Of a DNA stretch of 64,000 bases, positions 23,601-33,800 are shown piece by piece (position 1 is the first letter of the stretch; the number at the start of each line of letters is the position of its first letter). Origin of the DNA: Methylomonas sp. LW13 (GTDB lineage: Bacteria > Pseudomonadota > Gammaproteobacteria > Methylococcales > Methylomonadaceae); assembly GCF_016865255.1 (NCBI RefSeq), contig NZ_CP033381.1, positions 4,650,001-4,714,000 of the forward strand, given 5' to 3'. Position numbers and translations under genes: made by a program. The notes under the pieces were generated by a model. It saw only the letters and a list, made by a program, of their open reading frames with translations. It did not search any database and was not told where the DNA came from.

Positions 23601-24458
23601 TCAAGCAATCGATGCGACGCCGGAGCGTTTTTGCACCCGCAACACGGCCAGTATGCCGCTCAAAAACAGCCACACAGCGCCGGGAACCGGAACAGGGGCG
23701 ACATTAGAGGTCCAGGTCAGTTTGGCGCTGGCGATATCCAGGCTCAGAAAACCGTCCAGTTCGTTGAATACCACTGGGGTACCACTCGCAACCGTGCCGC
23801 CTGGGGAATGAATGAAGAAGAGGTTCAGGGTTTGGTCGGGATTACCGCCGTTTCTGACCGTCGCACTACCTACCCAGCCTGAAATATTCATGCTGGTACC
23901 CCAAGCTTTATCGAAATAAGAAGATGCATTGGTCGTGGTCACCTCGCTGAGATCGGCGGCGTAATCCGTTGCCGTAGCGCCACTGTTCTGCGCGACTTCG
24001 GCAATATTCAAGGCAGTGGCTCTAGCACTGATTCTGGTAGTCACGGTTGCAAGCGCGCTCATACTGAAACTGCCCGGCGCTGACGCACCCGTTCTCCGGC
24101 TTAACAGCACACCATAGTCCGCGCTGTTGAGACCGACATATGAATTATTGCCTGCCACATTAAATGTCAGCGGGTCGCTGGTCGCCGCCGCCCAATTCAC
24201 AAAACGCTGATCCAGATTCCAATAGGAGGACACCTGGCTGCCGGCCAGAAAGTCGCCTACCGTGACGCCCAAGTCGATACTGTAAGACATTGCCGCTGCC
24301 TGATCCCACACGTTCAAGAACAACTCGCCGGCCACGCCGCTACCGCCTGGCTGAATCGTCGGCGCACCGTTACTGATAGCCGCTTGCGCCGAATTCATGC
24401 CGGCCACTAGACATATAGCCGCCGCCCATTGATAACCTTGCCGCTTCACCATTTTCAT
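23601..24458 (-). CDS. Exported PEP-CTERM-like surface protein, first gene of the TPS/TonB operon
   Basis: The protein has 285 residues. It has a signal peptide (WAAAICLVAGMNSAQA), a Thr/Ser/Asn-rich beta-type body with no recognised enzyme motif, and a C-terminal sorting-signal-like segment VPVPGAVWLFLSGILAVLRV followed by basic residues. This follows the motif - hydrophobic - Arg/Lys layout of PEP-CTERM proteins handled by exosortase. No exosortase gene is in the window. GAGGTAG precedes the ATG at 24458. It is the first gene of the minus-strand operon and faces the TpsA gene across the regulatory region with the ModE-like box. Confidence 0.7.
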   Translation of the reverse strand: MKMVKRQGYQWAAAICLVAGMNSAQAAISNGAPTIQPGGSGVAGELFLNVWDQAAAMSYSIDLGVTVGDFLAGSQVSSYWNLDQRFVNWAAATSDPLTFNVAGNNSYVGLNSADYGVLLSRRTGASAPGSFSMSALATVTTRISARATALNIAEVAQNSGATATDYAADLSEVTTTNASSYFDKAWGTSMNISGWVGSATVRNGGNPDQTLNLFFIHSPGGTVASGTPVVFNELDGFLSLDIASAKLTWTSNVAPVPVPGAVWLFLSGILAVLRVQKRSGVASIA

Positions 24459-24818
24459 AAACTACCTCTAATAAATTTAATGAGACCCTTGTCCCGTTAT
24501 GTGTCCATGGCGCAAAGGCTTGCCGGCATCAATCTATCCGCAGCGATTACAACCCGTGTTGATCGGGAACGAAGGTTTTTCGTTATACCCCGACGAACAT
24601 AACGTAAGGCAAATATGTGAATCAGGTCAAATATTATTCGGGAATTTATTATTTCTTATAAGGAAATAAAAGGCTAAAACATAGCGTACTAGTGAGTTTA
24701 TTGTGAGATCTCCTATTAAAATCCCCACAATTTGCCGCGTTGACAGCGTTTAGGTCTTGCACTGGCGATATAAACGAGTAAACATAGAAATACCTTTCTA
24801 TATTTTCGATATAACCGT
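24459..24818. other. Divergent regulatory region between the TpsA gene and its partner operon
   Basis: This region is 360 bp, distinctly A+T-rich from about 24600 to 24800, with no gene. It must hold promoters for both the minus-strand operon and the TpsA gene. It contains the ModE-type operator (24581-24604). A TTGACA is present at 24740-24745, but a -10 at normal spacing is not convincing. No Shine-Dalgarno site is evident just before the TpsA ATG. Confidence 0.7.
24581..24604. promoter_or_regulatory. ModE-type operator (CGTTAT-N12-ATAACG)
   Basis: CGTTAT (24581-24586) and ATAACG (24599-24604) are exact inverted half-sites separated by 12 bp, the same half-sites and spacing as the E. coli modA ModE box. 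The right flank ACATAACGT is shared with the E. coli site as well. It lies 123 bp from the start of the minus-strand operon and 215 bp from the TpsA ATG. Two fixed hexamers at fixed spacing are expected about 0.004 times in 64 kb of random equal-composition sequence. A modE gene is 12 kb away. Binding is inferred. Confidence 0.65.
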
Positions 24819-27800
24819 ATGAATACGCCGATCACCCCATTTACCGGCAAGGAGCCACTGCTTAGACTAAGCATTCGGCGAATTTTAACCGGCGGCGTGT
24901 TGGCAATCTCCAGTGTCGCCGATAGCTGGGCCGACGGCGGCTTGCCCGTCTCGATCAATGCCGGCGGCGCCAATCCATCCGCGCTTGCCGATCTCACCAG
25001 TGCCGCGCGGCACCCTGGCATCAATGTCGGCCACGCCTCAGCCAATTACAGCGCCGACGGTCAAAAACTGACCATCCACCAAACCACCGATAAAACCGTT
25101 TTGGACTGGCAGAGCTTTAATATCGATGCCGGCAAGAGCGTGCAATTCGCGCAACCAACCAGTTCGTCGGTCGCTCTGAACAACATTCACCAGCTGGATG
25201 CTAGTAAGATTTCCGGCACCCTAAGCGCCAACGGCCAAGTGTATTTGGTCAATGCCAACGGCTTCGTGTTCGGCAACGGCGCGTCGGTCAACACCAACAG
25301 TTTGGTTGCCACCAATCTGAAAATCGCTGACGAGGTGTTTGCCCAAGGCATCAGCAAAGTAGTAGATGCCAACGCCAGTGCCAATAATAAGGATGCGCTG
25401 GCGGCACTTGCCGGCGACGGCACTGTGTATCGAAATACCGGCAACGGCAATCGCGAGAAAATCCGCATCTTGGTGGAAGCGGGCGCGCAAATCGGCACCG
25501 GCTCCGGCGGCCGGGTGATCATGGCCGCGCCGCAAGTGGAAAATCGCGGCACCATCTCGGCGCCGGACGGTCAGGTGATTTTGGCGGCGGCCACCGACAA
25601 GGTGTATTTGCAGGAAACCGACGACGACAATCTGCGCGGCCTGCTTGTGGAAGTTAAAACCGGCGGCGACGTGAAAAACCTCGGTAAGATCCTTACCGAG
25701 CGCGGCAATACCACGCTGATGGGTTTTGCGGTGACGCAACAAGGCGTAATCTCCGCCAGCACCTCGGTGGCATTGAACGGCAGCGTCCGCCTGCTGGCCC
25801 GGGAAGGCGCGCGCCTGGAAGCCGGCGACAATCGTTATCGGCTCAAGCCGCTCAGCACATCAAGAACCACGGCTGCGGACGACGGATTGGGCACTGAAGC
25901 CAGCGTGACGCTGGAATCGGGCAGTCTGACCACTGCGACGTTGGATGCCAGCGCCGGCGGCGCCGTTAGCGGCCAAGCCCAGCCAAAATCCAAAATAGAC
26001 TTGCAAGCAGGGCAAATTCGCTTGAAATCCGCTGCGCAAATTGTGGCCCACGGCGGCGACGTGAGTCTAACAGCCAGCGCCACGCCAGCCAATCCGCTCA
26101 GCACCAGCTCTGCCGACAATACCAGCCGAATCGTATTGGCTGCCGGCAGCAAGATCGACGTATCCGGCGTGAAGAATATCGAATTGCCGATGTCGGCAAA
26201 CATAGTGGATGTGGAACTGCGCAATAACGAGTTGCGCGACGCGCCGCTGCAAAAAACCGGCTTTTTGCACGGCAAAACCGTGCAGGTGGATAGCCGCACC
26301 GGCACCACTTTGGCGGACATCTCCGGCGCGCTGGAGAAAGTTCAACATAGCATTGAAGAGCGCAACCTAGACGCCGGTAGCGTTCATTTGCAATCCGAAG
26401 GCGATGTCATCGTCCAGCCAGGCGCGGACATCGAAATTTCCGGCGGTTCGATACATTATCTGGCCGGCAAGATAACCACCAGCAAACTGCGTTCCAATAG
26501 CAGCATCGTCGACATTGCCTCCGCCGATCCTAACCTCACCTATCAACAAATCCTCAACAGCAGCTATTACCAAAGCGACTATTACCAAGGCGGCGATGCC
26601 GGTAGCCTGATTATCAAAACCCGCGACCTGGGTTTATCCGGCAATATCCTGGCCGGCACCGTCAACAGCGCTTACCAGCGCACCGCCGATAAGTGGGTAA
26701 GCGGCGGCGCATTGCGCATAGACACCACCTGGTCGAATCAATATCAGCAAGATCTGGTGTTTAGCAACGGTGCCGGCTACGCCTATGGCGCCGAATTGGA
26801 TACCGCTGTGCCGATTTACCTAAGCAGCGGCTTGTTCGCCCAAGGTGTGAACCGCTTGACCGTCAGCAGCGGCGGCAAACTGACCATACCGCAAAACACC
26901 CGCTTAAGCCTGGCAAAAGCGGGCAGTCTGTCGCTACAGGCCGGCGAAATAGAGGTATTGGGAAATATCCAGACTCCGACCGGCAACGTAGAACTGAAAA
27001 CCCGGCGTGGCCTGGACCCCACCCGCGATTTGAGTGGCCGATTGCATCTGGCTGCCGGCAGCGTCATCGACAGCAGCGGCAGTTGGATCAACGACCTAGT
27101 CGATAGTAAAAACGCGCAAATACTTAAGCCCTTAACGATAGACGGCGGGAATATTCTGCTCCAAGCCCAGGGCGATCTGCTACTGGATGGCGGCTCTAAA
27201 ATTAGTGCCAGCGCCGGCGCCGCATTGAATAACAACACCAAAACCAAAAATGGTCACGGCGGGAATATCGACTTGATCAGCGCCGGCCTGGACCCCAGCG
27301 TGTTAAGCCTTGGCGCAATAATGTCCGCCTATGCATTGCAACAAGGCGGCGTGCTGAGCATTACCGCCAACGGCATCCAGCTGGGTGGCGCCAGTGGCGA
27401 TCCGCATGTACTGAACCTGTCGCCAGCGCTGTTGCAATCCGGAGGCTTCAGCGGCTACCGTCTGACCGCCAACGCCGGCGATTTAAATATTGCCGACGGC
27501 ACCCAAATCCATTTACAACAAAGCAACTGGCAATTAAAAGCCACGGCCATCAAGGCCGCCAGCGGCAGCGACTTAAGTACCCTGGTGCAATTGGCGGTCT
27601 TGCCCGACGACATCCGCGACGCCGTCGATCTGAGTTTAAATCTAAGCCATAACGCCAGCATAGCCGGCGGTTACGTCGCCGAGCGGGCCATTCGCATCGG
27701 CAGCCATACCGCGATCATCGGCGATCCAGGCGCCGATTTTTCGCTAAAATCGGACGCCAATATCTACATCGACGGCTCTCTGCTTGCACCGGCAGGAAAA

Positions 27801-30800
27801 ATAAGCTTACAACTGAGCAGTCCGCCCAGCGCGCTGGATAAGGGCTACAACCCTAATCAGGCAATCGCCTTGGGCCATAATGCCATCCTGAATACCGCCG
27901 GTGCCACGGTTTGGACGACCAACGCCCAGCGATTGGCCTTGGGCAATGTGCTGGCCGGCGGCAGGATAGACTTAAATGCCGAGCGCGGCTACATCCTGAC
28001 AGCCGCCGGCAGCCGAATGGATGTATCGGGAACCCAGTCGGCGATAGACATCGTTAATGCCAAAGGTAAAAGTCGGCAAACCCTTGCTTCGGCAGGCGGC
28101 TCGATAAACCTGACCGCCGCCGAAGGCATGCTGTTACAAGGCCAATTGCAGGGCCGGGCCGGCCAGGGCACCACAGCGGCCGGCAGTGGTTCGGCAGCTG
28201 CCGGCGGCACACTGAAACTGGAATTGAACACCCAACACCGCGGCGAACCGGAAGAACAAATCTTCACGACTGGCGACCGGGTGATCCATTTTTCCGCTGA
28301 ACTGCCCAACTTACCGGACGCCGCGCAACTGGCCGCCAACGGCATCCCCGATACATTTAACGGCCAGGCTTATATCTCTGCCCGGCAAATTCAGGAAGGC
28401 GGCTTTGGTTCACTGGGCTTGGCCGCATCGGTGATACAACCCGATCAATATTCCGCAACGCCCGTACGCCCCGAGCGCGGCGAGATCCGTTTCGAAGGCG
28501 ACCTTAGTCTGACTCTGGCGCAAAACCTGAAACTGGATGCGCCATTGATCAGCCACGCCGGCTACGGCCAGGTGGCTTTAACCAGCAATACCTTCAGCCT
28601 GGGTTCCAGCTGGAACCGCGCCGCTCACGGCAATCTAGGCGCCGCAATCGGCAGCGTCGGATTGAGCATCAACGCCCAGCTGATAGATTTGTTCGGTTCC
28701 AGCGAAATTGCCGGCTTTGCGCAAACCAGCCTGAACAGTAGCGGCGACATCCGCTTAACCGGTATCAATCCCAACAGCGAAGCCGACCTGATCGGCGGCC
28801 TGAGCCTCAGCGGCAATCTTAGTTTGAGTGCCCGACAAATCTATCCCACCACGCTCAGCAAATACAGCTTGAAGCTGGATGCCGCACTAAACCCGAACGG
28901 TCTGATCGATATTCTGCCTGGCATCGGAAATTGGTATACGCCGTTGTCGGCAGTCGGACAATTAAATATCAACGCGCCAAACATTGTCAGTCATGGCGTT
29001 TTATTGGCACCATTCGGCAACATCGCCTTAAACGCCGGTAATTCGTTGACCCTGGCTGCCGGCAGCTTCACGTCGGTTAGCGACGACGACGGCATCGTGA
29101 TTCCGTTCGGCCGCACCCAGGGCGGTCTGGACTGGATTTATCCGCTGGGCACTTACAACAATATCCAAAACGGCACACCGCAAAAAGCCATTACCTTATC
29201 CGCACCGGACATCAATCTGGCCGGCGACGCTGTGGTCAATTTAAACGGCGGCGGCGATTTGTCGGCTTTCGAGTTCATCGCCGGACCGGGCGGCAGTATC
29301 GATACTTTGGATCCCACATCACCCGGCTACCAACAAAATTACGCCGTATTACCCAATTATCAAGCCGATTTTGTCGCCTTCGACCCGCTGGAATTCGCCA
29401 AATCCGGTCTAAATCTGGGTGACAGTATTTTTCTCAGCGCAAACTCAGGCTTGGCGGCCGGCTATTACCTGTTGCTACCGGCACACTATGCCTTGCTACC
29501 CGGCGCCTATCTGATTACCCCGCAAGCCAATACCACCGATATGGCAGCCGGTACCAAGTCTTTACGTACCGATGGCTCGACCATCGTCGCCGGCTACCGT
29601 TATTCGGCCGGCACTAATATCGCCGACAGCCGCTGGTCGGGCTTTGCCGTCGAATCGGGCGCCATTTCCCGCACCCGCTCCGAATACCAGGAAACTACGA
29701 CAAGTAATTTCTTCGCGGGCAACTCGCTACCGCAAGACGCCGGCAATCTCAGCCTGCTGGCCGGCAATAGCTTGCAAATGGCGGCGCAAATCAGCGCTAC
29801 CGCAGCTCCAGGCGGGCTGGGCGGCATGTTGGACATCAGCGCGGATAGACTGGCCGTGGTTAGCAGCCGTAGCATCGGCGTCGATCCCGGCACGGTGTTG
29901 TTAGCCGACGAATTGAACCGCCTCGGCGTCGACAGCCTGTTACTGGGCGGTCGACGCAGTCGCGGCAACGGCCAAACTCAGCTAACAGTCGGCGCGCAAA
30001 CAGTGACCGTAGCGGCTGGCAGCCGTTTGCAAGCCCCGGAAATTCTGCTGGCAGCGAGCGATACCGTCTCGTTAGCAGGCGACACAACGTTAAGCAACGC
30101 CGGCACAATCAGCCGCACCGATACCAACCTTAAGGTCATCAATACCGATGGCAGCAGCGACGGCGCCCTATTAAGGGTGTCGGCAGGTAGCCAGGCTAAC
30201 GTGGTGCGCGCCGCCGATGCGTTAACCGGACTGCGCGGCACGCTGGACATCGCCGACGGGGCAACGCTGTCCAGTGCCGGCTCAATTCTGCTGGATGCCA
30301 GCAAAGACACCCGCTTCTCAGGCAATATCGCGATGAACCAGGGCGAATTGACCCTCAGTTCCAGCCGTATTTCACTAGGTGATACCGGCGGCAGCGATGG
30401 ACTGCAATTATCCGCAGCCACCTTAAACGGCCTGCGCGTAGACAAGTTAACGCTAAACAGCTTTGGCGCGATAGACATCGCCGGCGCGATGAATCTGCAA
30501 TTAAAGGATTTGGTATTAAATGCCGCAAGTCTTTACGGCTATGGCAGCAGTAATCAGATTGCCGCCATCAATGCCGAAACTATCACCCTTAAAAACAGCG
30601 GCAGCGCACCGACGGCATTTACCGCCGCCGGCAACGGCCAACTAAACTTGACCGCAAACACTATCACTTTGGGCGCCGGCGAATACGCCTGGTCGGGCTT
30701 CCAGCAAATCTCATTGCAAGGGCTCAACGCAGTCGTCAACAGCGGCACCGCTGATATCCGCGCCGATAGCGATGTCACCATCGCCACACCCATTTGGACA

Positions 30801-33800
30801 GCGACCGCCGGCGCCAATAGCTCATTGAATCTAGGCAGCCATGATCTGACTACCTTGGCCGCCGGAACCGCCCCGCAAAGTGACGCCCTCGGCGCCCGAT
30901 TAAGCGTCGCGGCCGAACAAATAAACCATCAGGGCCACATTGAACTGGCTTCCGGCATCGTCAAACTGCAAGCCGCTCAGACTTTGTCGATCTCCGGCAG
31001 CATAGACACCAGTGGCCGCGACATCGATCTGGCCGGCCATCATGTCAATACCGGCGGCGGCAGTATTTTCTTGAAATCCGCCGGCGGCAGCCTGACCCTG
31101 AATGCCGGTTCGCTGCTCGATGTGTCCGGCAGCCAGCTGGGCGGCGACGCCGGCACCTTATCGCTGTCGTCAGGATTGGGGCATTTAACCCTGACCGGCG
31201 AGATACGCGGCCTGGGTTATCAAGGTGCGCGCGGCGGCAATATCAACATGGACGCCACAACTAGCTCCGGAGCTACCTTTTCCGTCTTGAATAACTATCT
31301 GACCAACGCCGGCTTTAATGGCGACTGGAGCATCCGCCAACGTAGCGGCGATCTAACAGTCGCTGCAAGCGATTACGTCAAAGCCCACAACCTTAATCTA
31401 AGCGTCGATACCGGGAAGCTGGATGTATTCGGCACCTTGGATGTGGGCGACCAGCAGGCCGGCAGCATCCGTTTATCCGCCGGCGACAGCATTAACATTC
31501 TAGCCTGCGCCAAACTCAATGCAGCATCTACCGCCGCCGGCAAGCCGGGCGGCTCGGTGGTTATAAGCTCTATGGATGCTGATAACGACGGCGATCACGG
31601 TGTCACTGTCGCCACTGGTGCCAACATCGATGTCTCCGGCGGTGCGGGCGGCAGCGTCGAGGCCGTCGTCAACCGGTTCGGCAACGGCGACGCGGCGGTA
31701 TCGATAGCCAGCGGCAGCGTGCTGGGTGCCCATACACTGAACGTCTCCGCGACCGCACATTACCGAGACATCCCGCTAAGTAACAGTCAAATTGGGGCAT
31801 GGCGCGGGGAAACCCAGCAATACCTGAACGCAGCAGCCGCAAATGCCGATCTGCAACAGCGCTTGGGCGGTTTTAGTTTGCAAGCGGGTGTGGATATAGT
31901 CAGCAGCGGCGATTTGACGCTGGATTTGACCGAATCGCTGACCGGCATGAACTGGACGCAACAGTCCAGCTCGATATGGAAAACCTCGCTCACCGATGCC
32001 GCCGGCGTGGTGAATGCCTTACAGCAAATCGGCAGCAACGGCGTGGTCCGCAACCTGACCGAAGCCGCCAGCAGTTCCCTAACTGCGGACGGCACTTATT
32101 ATTTTGATGCCAACCCGCAATCGGCCACCTTCCGCACCCTATTTGTCAGGATATTTCCGAATGCCGGTGCCGCCAACATCAAGTACAAGCCCAGCAACAT
32201 CAACGGCAGCCTGATTTCGCACAATGGCTGGGATCTGGCCTTTCCGGACTCGCAAGGCCGGAGCTGGCATTTCGATAACGGCAATAGTGTCGGCGCACTC
32301 AGCGTGAGGGCCGCCGGCAAGTTGCACATAAACCAAACCCTGAGCGATGGCTTTGCCTTGTACGATTCCAGCCAACTGGCCGGCATGCTGGGTGTAAACG
32401 GCAATTGGCTGCGAACCCTGGTTTTGCAGACCGGTCAATCCTGGAATTATAACTTGGTGGCCGGCGCCGATTTAACCAGTGCCGACCCGCTTGCGGTGCA
32501 GTCCTCGCTGAACGCTGGCTCACTAACCGTTGCAGCCAATACTAGCGTCCGCACCGGCACCGGCAACATCAACGTCGCCGCCGCCAGCGATATTACCCTT
32601 AGCGATGCTACATCCACCATTTACACCGCCGGCCGCGCCGCCGACACCGAGCGCTGGGGCAACTTCAGCAATGCTCTGGTCGCTGCGGCTTTTTTCGTCG
32701 AATATCCGTTCGACGGCGGCGACGTCAGCCTAAACGCCGGCGGCAATGTCATCGGTGCCGCCAGCCCGCAATTGATGTCCGACTGGCTGCAACGCACCGG
32801 TAACTGGGACGCCAGCGACGGCATTAGCGCCGCCGATAGAGCCACCGCGTGGGGCATCATGTTCGATGGCCTGGTTGTACAAAACAGCGCCAATGCCAGA
32901 ATTCAAAACCTGAAGTTCGGCTTTAGAGAGAACATAGGCGCGTTGGGCGGTGGTGATGTGAGCATCAAGGCCGGCGCGGATATTCACGATTTGTCGGTGA
33001 TGTTGCCGACTTCGGCAAAACCGGTCGGCGTGACGGACAACGGCCTAGTCGTCGAAAACCGTTGGCAACTACAAGGCGGCGGTAATTTGGAAGTACATGC
33101 CGGCGGCGACATAGCCGGCGGGGTGTTTTACGTTGACAAGGGTACTACCGATATTCGCGCGGATGGGGCGATCACCGGCGGCAGCCAATACACGGCCGGC
33201 CCGGTATTTGCGCTGGGCGACGCTCAATTCCAGGTTCAAGCCGCCAGCGGTATCGACGTCGGCACGGTGTTGAACCCGTTTTCGTTGACACCAGCCAAAT
33301 TCCTGGACAAAACCTCATACTTCAGCAGTTATAGCGCCGACAGCGCGATTGAATTGCAAACCCTGGCCGGCAACTTGGTGCTGAATAACGATGTACAAGC
33401 TATCGTCCAAGCCTACAAAATCTTCGACCAAGCATCGCCCATGGGCCGGGCAATCTTGAAAAGCACCGACTATCCGCTGCTGACCTTATATCCAGGCAAT
33501 CTCCACGCTCAGGCACTCAGCGGCGGTTTAGAAATCGTCAACTCGATGACGCTATACCCTGCCGCGGAAAGCAGCCTGAATTTACTGGCGAACGGCGACA
33601 TTAGTATCGGTAACGACAGCAGCGGTACCCGTGTCAATCAGCTGGATGTCGATCCTGCTCGATTGCAGTCTGCTGCCCAACCAGCCACGACAGTCGCCGG
33701 CGCAACCAAATATCTATTTACCACGCCTTTCGGCGGCGATGCTTCTACCGTACATGCCCCGCAACCGATCCACCGTAACGATACCAGTCGCAACCGCATC

